Positions 32,996 through 44,200 of a stretch of DNA of 64,000 nt are shown piece after piece. Made by a program: the position numbers and the translations under genes. Each line of letters opens with the position of its first letter. Positions within the stretch are counted from its first letter, which is position 1. Source of the DNA: Paralvinella palmiformis. Taxonomy: Eukaryota; Annelida; Polychaeta; Terebellida; Alvinellidae. The notes under the pieces are model-generated. The model was not told the DNA's origin. It was given only the letters and a program-made list of their open reading frames with translations, and searched no databases. The DNA lies in contig JAODUP010000485.1 of the NCBI GenBank assembly GCA_025642065.1, positions 124,001-188,000 of the forward strand. The letters are read 5' to 3'.

Positions 32996-34350
32996 TTACT
33001 ATACGTACTGGTAAGGATGTACAATACATTTGACCTAATTTCTAGTTTTCTTGACCACTGATTGGTGGATTTTTTCTGGCCATTTATTTATCAGATACAG
33101 TCAGATAACTTCAAAGGATTCATCTGGGCCAGGACTGAAATCTGAGCGGTACCATGCAAATTATCTCTTCAAAAGTTCAAGTGGATTTATGGTCTTGTGA
33201 GTCAAGTAAAACTAATTAGGGTGTTGGCAATTTGAATTCCAATTTGAAAATCAAATGATTTCAACCCCCTCCCCAATGTTGCACAGAAAATGAGTTTTAA
33301 CCAAATAAATTCTGATATAACAAAATGCTATATATGATGACTGTAGTAAATGTGTCAAGTAATTGTATTTATACTGTAATAGGAATCTGATTTAATATCG
33401 AGTAGCAACTGTTTGTTTTAAAACCGTTCTTTGTATGATCTTTGCCCAACGCTATATTATTAAAATTTATTTCTTCTGTTCATTAGCACAGACATTAAAT
33501 AATTCTAGTCATAAAACAGGTTGGCTGTGTGTGATATAAAGGATTTTTTGCCCGAGATAATTAAAATTGCATGGAAAGCAGCATTATCCCAAAAGAATTG
33601 GCATTAATTGTAGTCCAGGTTTTTATAATTAATTGCTATACTTGGTTTATTTTAATTTCAACATAGCTAGACAGTTGGCAATATGCCAAAATTAACTCCT
33701 AGCTATCAAGTATGCAGGTGTGAGTTTTAATAAAAAAATACACAACATTGCAATTACGCTACACTAATCCCCCAATTTACATTCTCGTGTAATTATATTA
33801 TTAGCACTGTCTTGCATTTACTATTATATATGTATACATATGTAAATTGGAAATAAATTAATTTGTCATTAGCTAAATTATAACTGAGCAGTAATTTCAG
33901 TTGTTTTGAATCTCGCAATAATCCCTGATCTATTATTCATATGTGACAATACTATGGCAATTAGGAAATCATCACGATAATGACTAGTGTCACGACTGTT
34001 TTAAACTAGTGTCACTGTGTGTTAATGTGGGATGATGTTGTGACTAGTGTTCATTCATGACAGTGTTACGACTAGTGTCAAATCATGACAATATTTTTTA
34101 TTCTTGGTTATTGATGGTGTAATGTTATCATTCTTGGTACCTCATGGCATATGTTATTATTCAAGTCATTTTATGACAAGTGTTATGAAATATTTGTAGA
34201 CGTTGTTGTTTGTTTTTTTGAGAGTTGGGGGGGGGGAGATATCTGTGTTTGTAATTTTAATTATGTAAATACACATATGCTTAGATATTCTGGCAGCATT
34301 TATGTGTTTCTTGAAATAAACGTTAAACATCACAAGATTTTGTGTGTATC

Positions 34351-34391
<41 letters not shown>

Positions 34392-34447
34392 TAGGTATAT
34401 GTGTGTGTGTGTGTGTGTGTGTGATATACTTACAGTGATTATTTAAT
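32996..34447. other. intergenic, nothing recognised
   Basis: AT-rich. It has short repeats of 'gactagtgtcacgac' around 33980-34080, a G-run at 34228 and a (TA)n(GT)n tract at 34355-34422. Confidence 0.45.
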
Positions 34448-34815
34448 AGGTACATCAGTTCATTCAGCTGTAGATCAGTAACCATCTTGGTCCATTCAGC
34501 TGTAGATCAGTACCCATCATGGTCCATTCAGCTGTAGATCAGTAACCATCTTGTTCCATTCAGCTGTCAATCAATAACCATCTCAGTCCACTCAGCGGTA
34601 GAGAGATCAAGTGTAGATCAATATCCATCTCAATCCACTCAAGGTGTAGATCAACAGCCATCTCTGTACATTCAGCGGTAGATGAATATCCATCTCCGTC
34701 CACTGAACTGTAGATCAACATCCTTCTCAGTCCATTAAATTGTAGATCAACATCCTTCACAGTCCATTAACCTGTAGATCAATATACGTCCCAGTCTACT
34801 CAGCAGTAGATTAAT
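34448..34815. repeat. minisatellite, about 30-32 bp unit, about 11 copies
   Basis: Units of the form 'cattcagctgtagatcagta' plus 'accatcttggtc', with increasing divergence to the right ('cactcagcggtag', 'cattaaattgtagatcaaca'). The first three units are nearly identical. Confidence 0.9.
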
Positions 34816-35182
34816 ATCCATTGGTGGATTATTATTACAGCGACAACATGTATAAACACTCATTAACTATTACCGTTGCTTAAAACGGTATAAATATGTG
34901 TGTGTGTTCGTTAACATAATATATATATATAATAGACCTTTGTACAAGTATTTATACTTTTTATGTTTATTGCAATTTACCTGAATATGGAGGCAGAAAT
35001 ATTAATCTTTCTATTAACGATACACATATTTGTTCTAACTGGTAATGCGGAGATCTGATTTATACTCCGATATTTGAATGTTGGAATGTTAAATGCCAGG
35101 CCCAATTGATGTTTCATCCAAAAGACATCGTCTGCTGGAAGAGAAGTGCATGTCTGCACGGTCATGTGACTAGCATAATATG

Positions 35183-35211
<29 letters not shown>

Positions 35212-35213
<2 letters not shown>

Positions 35214-35393
35214 GGCACCTCTGTGGTCTAATTGGTAGCACGTTGGACCACAAATCACCACCACCTGAGTTCAAATCTCGGCGTGGGCATATCTGAAGAT
35301 GTTTCATCTTTGACTTCGCTTCATTACCTTTGGAGGTCACTCGGTCCAATTAGCCTACCATGTGTGCAAAAGTGGCCGTAAAACATCAAACAT
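35212..35393 (+). mobile_element. SINE-A, full length
   Basis: Begins directly after a (TA)n tract with 'ggggcacctctgtggtctaa'. It has B box 'gttcaaatctcggcg', then 'gaagatgtttcatctttgac' and the tail 'gtggccgtaaaacatcaaac'. No clear target duplication, because the left flank is the microsatellite. Confidence 0.85.
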
Positions 35394-35504
35394 ATCATGC
35401 ATATACTCATAATTACACACATTTACCTACATGCCATTTTTAGCTTAACCAGATGCATGGCAGTGAAAATCTCCAAACGACAATCTCCTATAGCGTATTT
35501 TGAT

Positions 35505-37255
35505 AATAATAATAATAATTACAAAACTTTTATAGCGCCAATATCCTCGAAAAGAATCGAGCTCAGTGGCGCATTTAGTACAGGGGTTGGACAAATTCAT
35601 AGCCCGGGTACAATGCAAAGTTCATCAACAAATTATCAGATAGAAAGGAAACTTAGGAAGGTTAAGCTAGTCTGAAAAAGTGAGTTTTCAAATGGTGACG
35701 GAAGAAAATTATGCTATTTGATGACGTAACATTTTCAGAGAGTGAATCTCAAAAAGTTAGGGACATCAACTGAAAAAAGCACGAGTCCCAGCATGACTTT
35801 TAACCCTGGGAACAGACAGCACGTGAAAACCAGATGAATGGAACTCCGTGGGTGCTTTGGTGCTAGAGAAATAATGGAAAACAGATACGAAGATTCTCCG
35901 GAAGAAAGAGTTTGATATGCAATGGCACAGAGTTTGAAAATGATGGGAGATTGAACAGAAAGTCAATGAAGAGATTTCAGGAGTTGGACAGAATGTGAAA
36001 ACCGAGGAGACTGTGTGATAACCCTAGCTAAGCAGTTCTGAACACACTGAAGTTTTAGAAGATCCTTAGATGCGATGTTACAAAGAAGACAGTTGCAGTA
36101 ATAAAGCCTACTAGTAATGAGTGATATAGCCATGGTTTAGGCAACTGAGAGATATAGCGCCAAATACGGTGAAGGTTGCAAATATGGTGGAAGCAGCACA
36201 GACATGCCAGAGAAATATGTTTTCTGAAATTAAAATCACTATCAAATATGTAGCTCAAAGATTACGTACATTGTCTGATGGTGTGATGCTATGATTAGGG
36301 ATGCGCGTAGGAAAGAAACGAGTAAATTTGCTGCATTGTCTGGATCTACTACTACTACTAATGAAATCTGTATTGTTCGCATTTAGCCTAAGTATATTGT
36401 TTTTCATCCAGCCAGCGATATCACTGAGACAGTCACCTAGCTGTGTAAGAGAATGATATGTCTGTTGTAGACAAAGATATGTATATTTGGGTGTCCTCTG
36501 CAAATAATGAAAGTCTAACTTGCGGCTGTGAATAAGAGAGTTTATAGTGGTGTGATATATAGATTAAACAGTAGTGGGCCAAGAACAGAGCATTGGGGAG
36601 CACCACAAACAAAGCTGCTGCCTTTGAAAAAAAAATTAATGAAAAACAGTTTCTTATTTTTATTGATTGAAACTTAATTATTAAGAATGAGCAGATCCAA
36701 TTAAGTGAGTCCTGTGCCCGATATGCCATACCAATCAGAGATCGATCGAGGCGATCAAGAAGAATAGAATAATCAATGGTGTCAAACGCTGCAGATAAAT
36801 CTAATAGTGTTAGTGCTGTGACCTTTCCTGTGTCCATGTTTAGTGCTATGTCGTTATGAACTTTTAGTAGAGCGGTTTCTGTTGAGTGAAATTGTTTGTA
36901 AGCAGACTGAAAAACATTAGACAAGTGATTACCGTTTAAGTGAAATTTCAAATGACTGGATACGACTTTTTCTAATACTTTAGATATGAAAGATAGATTA
37001 TAAATATGTCTATAGCTGTTTAGCTCATTGGCTGGTAAAGATGGTTTCTTAAGAAGAGGGTTTACATGGGGATGGAGCTTAGTGATCAATTTATTATTTT
37101 AGTAAGTGGAATAATAAGTGTGTGAAGACAAGGTTTTAGCGGAAATGTAGGGATAGGGACAATTAATTAAGTTCACAGGACTTACTGGGAGATGATAAAA
37201 TCAGTTCAGCTACTTCAATAAGTGATCGAGACTGGTTTAAACACTGTCCAAGGGG
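35505..37255 (-). pseudogene. decayed L2/CR1-like non-LTR retrotransposon (reverse transcriptase)
   Basis: On the minus strand, broken frames carry the reverse-transcriptase order of the L2/CR1 group. S-P-S-K-S-C-E-L near 37190 is followed by a 'LSFISKVLEKVVSSHL' block, then FQSAYKQFHSTETALLKVHN, then L-D-L-S-A-A-F-D-T-I-D (the first catalytic aspartate region). F-A-E-D stands where the active site normally has the A-D-D box, so one catalytic residue is changed. Further C-terminal blocks (W-M-K-N-N, F-D-S-D-F-N-F-R-K-H-I, S-V-P-R-V-K-S-H-A-G-T-R) lie in other frames down to about 35766. The shared 3' tail is at 35505-35650. Frameshifts and stops make it non-functional, and the endonuclease half is absent. 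Confidence 0.88.
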
Positions 37256-37262
37256 TGATGCA

Positions 37263-37366
37263 CAATTGGTGTTTTATGGCCACTTTTGTGCACTTGGTAG
37301 GCTAAATGGGCCGAGCAACTTCCAAAGGTAATGAAGCGAGCTCAAAGATGAAACACCTTTCAGAAA
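37263..37366 (-). mobile_element. SINE-A, 3' part, minus strand
   Basis: Contains 'ttggtgttttatggccactt' through 'gatgaaacacctttcagaaa'; the tRNA-like head is missing. It abuts the upstream edge of the LINE relic. Confidence 0.75.
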
Positions 37367-37465
37367 TATGGGGAAAATGGCATGAATTTAGGTGACCTCA
37401 TCCTTGAAACGTTTGGAAAAGGAATTGCAGAGTCAATTAGTCGAATCAGAGAAACAGAAGCCAAT

Positions 37466-37835
37466 GGTTTGGTTTGGTTTTGTTGTTCGGGGAGAATCCC
37501 CAGGCTGTCGCTTAATCAGCACAGCCTCTATGTTGGAGTGGTTGAGAAATCTCCTCCCCCACCACTCAGAGGGGAGCAGTACGGAAAGATGGAGCCGAAA
37601 TACCCTGAGGGTGGTCACTGCCAGAGTGTTTTACGTCCTCAGGGTTTTTTTAACGTCCCCCTTTATTTTAAATAATTCAGTGGAGACAGCAGCGCCATTT
37701 AACGTGGTCAGCCACCCACGATGTAGTGAGCCGAGAAATTAATCCCTGGAAAAGTTTCGGCCTCTTACGGGGTTCGAACCTGCGACCGTAGGCACCAAGT
37801 GCCGGGTGCTTAACCGCTAGGCCACCGGAGCTCAC
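37466..37835 (-). mobile_element. SINE-C, full length, minus strand
   Basis: Read on the minus strand, the element starts with a tRNA-like head: 'gagctccggtggcctagcgg' with A box TGGCCTAGCGG, then B box GGTTCGAACCC. The body has 'attaatttctcggctcacta' and 'ccatctttccgtactgctcc', and it ends near 'ggggattctccccgaacaac'. A nearly identical head and body recur at 39163-39418, and headless copies on the other strand at 58675 and 60728. It contains overlapping spurious open frames of up to 116 codons on the + strand. Confidence 0.85.
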
Positions 37836-38289
37836 TAATTTTTACGTTTGTCAAGTAAGTTTTAATTGTAGTGTGGTATTGTTCACTTTATTGTGATAAG
37901 TCAGCTTTAGGAATTAGGGTTGGTGATAAGTTCAGATTTTACTATGTCATCATTAAATCCAAGAATGTCAATTAAATGCTGCGAGTATACCGATAAAGAA
38001 TATTAGACTTAATTAGAGTCAACTGGATTATGCTCTAACTATTTTAAACGTTTCCGACATAACCAGTGAATATTTAGATATGTATTTTTAATTTTAAACA
38101 GTAACTAGACTAGTCTAGATCTATTTATTTACAGTATTCTTTCAAATATGATGTCGATCATGAACATATCTAGACTATGGCATGGGAAAAGAATGACAGA
38201 CGATCGATCATATGTTAGTTGGTATTGACGAACTGAGTTCGACTTTAAATAATTCACACCTTTATGATAAGTTTATCAATTGCTACTGT

Positions 38290-38480
38290 TCACACCTGGC
38301 GATAACTCACCCTTTATCACTCGGCGCGGGCGGCAGTGACAGCTGGCGGAAGTAACGGTAGCCCTCGTATCAGACGAGCGAAGTAATGATCGCCAGGAAG
38401 CGGGAATTTACGGGCGAAAATTTACAGGCGAAACTTCCGCTCTGGCTGAATGCAGGCGAAATTTACAGGTTCGTAGTCTA
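38290..38480 (+). promoter_or_regulatory. CpG-rich patch, candidate promoter of gene 2
   Basis: A short GC- and CpG-rich island in AT-rich surroundings ('cactcggcgcgggcggcagt'). It holds two ETS-type motifs in opposite orientation, GCGGAAGT at 38346-38353 and ACTTCCGC at 38433-38440, common in housekeeping promoters. It lies 2.7 kb upstream of the first coding exon of gene 2. That exon has a TTTCAG acceptor before its 5' UTR at 41180, so an untranslated first exon somewhere to the left is expected. The link is inference. Confidence 0.4.
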
Positions 38481-39162
38481 TTTTCTAGTCATACAGCTAT
38501 AAATAAGATATATTTAAATATCAGTAAGTTGTAAACTTAAACAGAATACAATAGTAAGGAAATCTTTATTTATACACACCAGTATCTAGAGCTCTAGTCT
38601 ACCAGTAACTTACTGTCAGTGTGATATTTATTGATGATAATGATTAAATTGATACAAGGAAACTATTGACACTTTAATATTGACTGTGTTTGATATTTGA
38701 CAAATGACTATATGATTAATATAAATAATAATAATGAATTTAAGTGAATGTACTATGACTAAGTCTAAGAGTACTGCACATTAGTGCATATATATGATAT
38801 ATTTAATATTAGTCTTAAAATCTTAGAACCTTCAAGTGGTAGATCTACTGGGATAGTTAGTTAGAGTTCTCCCTACTAAAGTATGTCCCACAGCTGGGAT
38901 TCCAAGCTCCGGCCTCCCGCATAGCATGACCATGAGTAAGAAAGTCCTACATAGGACATAGAGGAGGTTGCGATGTCTTAACCAGGCATGGGGTCAATTA
39001 AATTCCGGAATTGGAATTGATTATTTAAGAAAAAATGGAATTGAGAAAATTGGAATTGGAGTTTCCTACAAAAAAATTAAATCCAGAAATTAATTTACCA
39101 TTTTTACAATGTTAACACTTGCATGTGGTGTTACCAATATATACTGGAACCAAAATGATCCA

Positions 39163-39418
39163 GATTGATTTGTTTTTGGAGAGAATCCCCAAACTGTCAC
39201 TTATTTGGTCTCTATGTTGGAGTGGTTGAGAAATCACCTCCCCCACCACTCACAGGGGAGCAGTACGGAAAGATGGAGCCGAAAGTGCCATTTAACGTGG
39301 TCAGCCACCCACGATGTAGTGAGCCGAGAAATTAATCCCTGGAAAAGTTTCGACCTCTTGCAGGGTTCGAACCTGTGACCGTGCCAGGTGCTTAACCGCT
39401 AGGCCACCAGAGCTCACT
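39163..39418 (-). mobile_element. SINE-C nested inside the hAT-type MITE
   Basis: Matches the SINE-C at 37466-37835 in head, B box and body, but lacks the central 'ccctgagggtggtcactgcc' segment. The related block at 40036-40110 lacks this SINE between 'gatccag' and 'aact', so it shows the unoccupied site. Confidence 0.85.
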
Positions 39419-39430
39419 GGAACTTTGGTT

Positions 39431-39433
<3 letters not shown>

Positions 39434-39470
<37 letters not shown>
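39434..39470. repeat. (TA)n microsatellite
   Basis: About 18 TA dinucleotides. A shorter tract in the same context occurs at 40085-40112 because the two surrounding blocks are copies of each other. Confidence 0.95.
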
Positions 39471-39472
<2 letters not shown>

Positions 39473-40080
39473 TATACACACTGACTGTGGCACCCGACCT
39501 GAGCATTTAACCAATTAAATGGTCTGGATACAGTGGGCTCTGCCCACAACACTGTGACACCACCACATAGCGTACCTGTAATGTATACAGATATATTTCT
39601 ATTTAGGAATTAACTAATTTTATCATCTCACCAGGAATGCCAATCTCCAGCAAAAACATGCTCCTCCTCCTAAAACCGTGACTACTATAGCCTGTCCCCA
39701 GACCTAACTGTTTTAATAACCAATTGAGATCTTTTGTAAACTTACCATATGTAGTGGTTTAATATCCAGCAGGGTTGTGTGAAAGTAAATACAGGATCTG
39801 ACCCCTGCTGTGCAGATCTAAATGACCCCTGCTAGGCAGATCTAAGCAAAAGCATGTATTTCAAGGCTCCTACTGGACAGTGGAATATAAACACATCTTT
39901 GATGATAACAAAATACACTCTTACATGGGGATTCACCTAAGACTATGAACCACCACTTGATATAATCAAATATCTCTTTAGCTAAAAGCACCTTGGGTTT
40001 AGGCTTTTGCAATTTTTTACCACATTAACACTTACATGTATATACTGGAAGTTGAACCAAATTGATCCAGAACTTGGATT

Positions 40081-40116
<36 letters not shown>

Positions 40117-40559
40117 TATACACACTGACTGTGACACCCCACGTGAACATTTAACCAATTAAAATGGTCTGACGCCACCACATAGCATACCTGTAATCTA
40201 TATAGAGATATTGCTATTTAGTAATTTACCCCTGTTCAATGTTTAGAATGGGGGGGGGATTCATCCACAAATTAATTTACCATTTAAATTTTTAATTCAT
40301 AAATATTTCTTCCACGACAATCCTACGTAGAATATAAACTACTCAGAGTAGGTATTCCAAGTAGGTACTTGGAGTACCTACTTACGGTAAAAACTATTAG
40401 GCCAAAAACTAACTTGGAATTGATAAATTTGGAATTGAATTGAAATTGATAAATTTGATGTGGAATTGGAATTGACCAAATGTAATTCATTGGAATTGAC
40501 AAAATGGAATTGACCCTATGTCTGGTCTTAACACAGTTATACACATCCACTGTCATGGT

Positions 40560-40860
40560 TCCCACACGTCCTGGAAAATAACAAATTAATTTTCCAGGTC
40601 CTGAAAATCAAGAAATGTCCTAGAAAAATATTCCCAGTGAAAAAATCCAGTTAGAACCAAAAAAAAAAAAACAGTTTAAAAAAAAATAAAAAAAAACATT
40701 TTCCCTTTTGGGGGAAAAAAAAAATGGGTTCTTTAAAAAATTTAAAAATTATTACCTTTAGAAATATTTGTTTTATATCCCTTTTTTTTTGTCCTGGAAA
40801 ATGGTAATTTTGTCCTGGAAAATAATATTTCCTTTGCTGTAAAACTAAAACATGAACCAA
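40560..40860. repeat. diverged 'tcctggaaa' element and A-rich sequence
   Basis: Contains repeated 'tcctggaaaat' segments related to those at 3070, 24829-25088 and 53730-53830, with long A and T runs between 40655 and 40790. No ends could be defined. Confidence 0.35.
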
Positions 40861-41208
40861 CTAAAGTGAACAAAACAATGGTTATCTTGATTCTGTTGAG
40901 CTGCTTATTTTGTTTAAATATCGGTCTTTTATTGAATGTGTTGTATAATGTCAAATCAAGATATAGATTCCCTAACAGCATTAACACAAATTGCAAGATC
41001 TTATCAAGACATTCGAATGTTTTTCATGCAAAACACTAATTTTCAGGATATATTTCTGAACAACGAAATAAATTCACTTTTGATAGTAATTTAAAAAATA
41101 CTATTTATTCATTGTGGGTGGGCAGGTGTTTGCGTGTACAGTACTGTCAACAGTCATTTAAGACCCAATCTTTATTTCAGTCACAAGCAGATAACTCTGT
41201 AAAGAAAG

Positions 41209-41250
41209 ATGTCATCCGATAGTGAAAGTAAGAAGATGAATGATGTTTTG
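41209..41250 (+). CDS. gene 2 exon 1: N-terminus
   Basis: Encodes 14 residues, serine-rich and charged (MSSDSESKKMNDVL), ending in phase 0 at gtaaga. The start is well supported: an in-frame TAA lies at 41200-41202, and the context 'aagATG' has A at -3. An acceptor 'tttatttcag' at 41171-41180 suggests that the exon begins at 41181 and that an upstream untranslated exon exists. Confidence 0.75.
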
Positions 41251-44200
41251 GTAAGAAAATTGAATGGTTAATTCACATTTCTAATGAAGACCATTAAAAT
41301 AAAGCTGCACGAGTGAAATACAGGAATGAAATTTTTCATATATAATTTCAATGAAATATCAAAGGTAATTCGTGTAAACAATATATGTGTAATTATTTAT
41401 TAGATTGCACTATCACAGAAAGCAATCAAAGCTCACAAATCATATGTATAAAAGATCATAGTACATAAACTAATGATTTGCCTCAAAGGTATAGATTGAT
41501 ATTGCTTAAAATAAACAGAAATTCTAAAATGTTCATGATTATTATATGAAGAAATATTCATCTGTAGTAATTTTGTTTATTATTTGGTTCTGACAGAGTT
41601 TAAAGATATTAAGTGCAAATAATCGCTTGTTCAGAGAGAGAGAGAAAACTCAGCTATATTACAATTATTTAAATTACTAAAGATTGGTACACTTAGGTTA
41701 AGATAAAATTTCAATTAGAAATATAAGAAAGGTTGAAGCGTGGCATCAGTTTAGAATTTACTTCATATATAAACCTACCACATATACTCGCTTATAAGTC
41801 GATCTGGCAGATACATTTTTGACCCTGTAATTCTTTCCTCGGGCATATGCTCACCATATAAGTCGAAGTTAAGTATTGGGTTAAATTTCCTCAAAATCTG
41901 AAAAAGTTGAGCTAGTCGTTTCAAACTCATGGTGTCAGCAAGTGCTTGGTAAATGTATCAGTATCAATTTCTTCACCAGCAGGGACACACACACACACGG
42001 ATTTCGCTTTGATGTTATATTTAACTAATAAACAAACTTGTCACATCAAACACACCCGATTGTAACTTCAACTGGCAAGCGTTATTAATTAATTGTTTCA
42101 TGGCAAGTGGCTAGCAATGTTTGCAATGTGAACAGTGATTTCTATATTATCACTAATCATCTGGAGGTACCAGTAGTAAACAGCGCGTCACTATCAAGTA
42201 TTATTACGTAAAGACTGTAAAGACCGGCATGTTTGTGAGATCCAAATAACAGTTTGGTGAAAATTAATCGTAATTTATTGAATAAGACTCTAGTAGTCAG
42301 AGATGTGGTGATTTTGTTCCAACTGCATGTGGCTCACATGCCTGATTGTAAGTTCAATTGGCAAGTGTTATTAATTCGTTGCTTCACAGTACATCTGGAG
42401 GTACTGGTAGGTAAGAGCGCGTGACTATCAAGTATTATTACATAAAACCCGGCATGTTTGTGAGATCCAAATAACAGTTTGGTGAAAATTAATTGTTATT
42501 TATTGAATAATAATGAATTAGTAGGCAGCAATGTGATGATTTTATTCCGACTCTGGCTCTTACTGGGTTGAATCCTATAGTGTTGCATGTCAAGGATGGC
42601 CGAAAACATCTTTCCTTCAGTTGGTAGGAAAACTTATGCGCGTAACAGTCGAGTTGCTTCTGAGAACTCCCTTTTCCCTACCAAAAAATCGTCTTAAATG
42701 CCAGTATATAGTATAAAAGCGAGTATATACACGGTATGTATCAGAATATTAGATGCAGTTATGAAAGCTGAAAATATTTCATATCTGGTATATTCACAAT
42801 CATTAGCAATGGCAAGAACAAATTCTGTGCGTTATCAGTATAATTTTCATATTCTGTTGGCGCAGTGTTTGGGTGACTAGGCTGCAAATCTCCTGCCTGT
42901 GAGTTTCAATCTGACTCATGCCTGAATTTGTGGGATTTATTTCTTATTGCCACTCAGCAGGCATGGGGTCAATTCCACTTCCAAATTCCATTCAGTCAAT
43001 TCCGATTCCACATCAAATTGATCAATTCCATTTATTACCTTTCATGTATACTCACGTATTAGTCTACCTTGCAGATAAGTCAAGGTCAATTTTTGACCCT
43101 ATAATTCAGGGTTGGCCAAAAAGTCAACTAGTAAGAGTATTATGGGGCCGCTGGCTTTTACTGGTTTTAACCCGCTTTTACTGGCTGATTGATTGCTGAT
43201 ATGTTTTGACTGGATTATTGAGCCGCAGATATATACTTATGGTGTATACCTGTGGCTCACCATTTACATGTAGTGATAATGGCTTCACTTAATACTCCAT
43301 CTCTAGCTGTTTTTGTTTTTTAATTGCACTGTTGCCAATTACATATAGGTGCCATGTGATAGTCATACTTGTGGTGTATATCTGTGGCTGACCATTTACA
43401 TGCACTCATGCAGTAACCGTGGTTTTGCTTAATCTTCCATCTCTGGTTGTTTTTGATGTTTCTAATTGCACTGTGGCAAGATATCTGCTAATCTTTCACA
43501 TGAAATTATAGTTACACATGGACACACATGGTTAGCATCATGGATTGGAATCATAAAATGTAATACATTCTAAAATCAGTTATAAAGTGCTATATTTGAC
43601 TGCAGCATGGGGAAACCAAAAGATGGAACTTTTATGGCGTTGATGATGGCAAGACTACTGCTAAATGCAAGGAGTGTCAAAGTGATATTAGTAACAGAGT
43701 TCTACGACTGAAATGTCACAGAGAGAAATGTCTAGTCTGTCGCAACCAGTCATGAATTGAATGAATCCACACCAAAATGGCCAGAACTCCAGCAACCTGG
43801 TGTGATAAAATGTGGCATGTCAATTGATTCCAAGATAAAAGCTCAGCTAGATGAACTAGTTTCACATGCATTCTATGTCTGCAATATTCCATTCAATGTT
43901 ATCTCGCACCCTGAGATGCAGAAAACTTTCACACAATCATTCTTGTCATCCGCAAAAAAACTGGCCCAGCCATAGTCCAGAATCTCATGTGTAGCAGGAG
44001 AATTGTCATAATAATCAGCATAGCTGTCGTTGTCCACAACACCTTTTTTCTGTCGTTTCCTACGGGAATACGCTCCCACCTGGTTTTAACACACTGATGA
44101 CCACAGGAATTGATGGTCTCTTTAAATTACTAGCAGCTGTTATTGGTTTATCGCCCTCTCCCATCCTATCATTCTATAATTAGCACATTTCACCCTTAAG

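Larger units (their letters stand above)
38983..40524 (+). mobile_element. hAT-type MITE with perfect 8-bp target duplication, enlarged by internal sequence
   Basis: The left end CAGGCATGGGGTCAATT and the right end AATTGACCCTATGTCTG are inverted repeats. The flank GTCTTAAC at 38975-38982 is repeated exactly at 40525-40532, the 8-bp duplication expected of hAT. The outer parts (to about 39110 and from about 40262) match the 363-bp reference copy at 18608. About 1.15 kb of extra DNA sits between them, including two related blocks (about 39130-39620 and 40036-40220) and a SINE-C inside the first block. No transposase coding is visible. Confidence 0.9.

Noticed and set aside
37382..37742. Plus-strand open frames of 97 and 116 codons
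   Set aside because: They run antisense through SINE-C, and the same sequence recurs in other copies without an open frame.
43873..44079. 68-codon minus-strand open frame beginning G-A-Y-S-R-R-K-R
   Set aside because: Its latter half is antisense to the BED/hAT transposase fragment; the short remainder has no recognised family.
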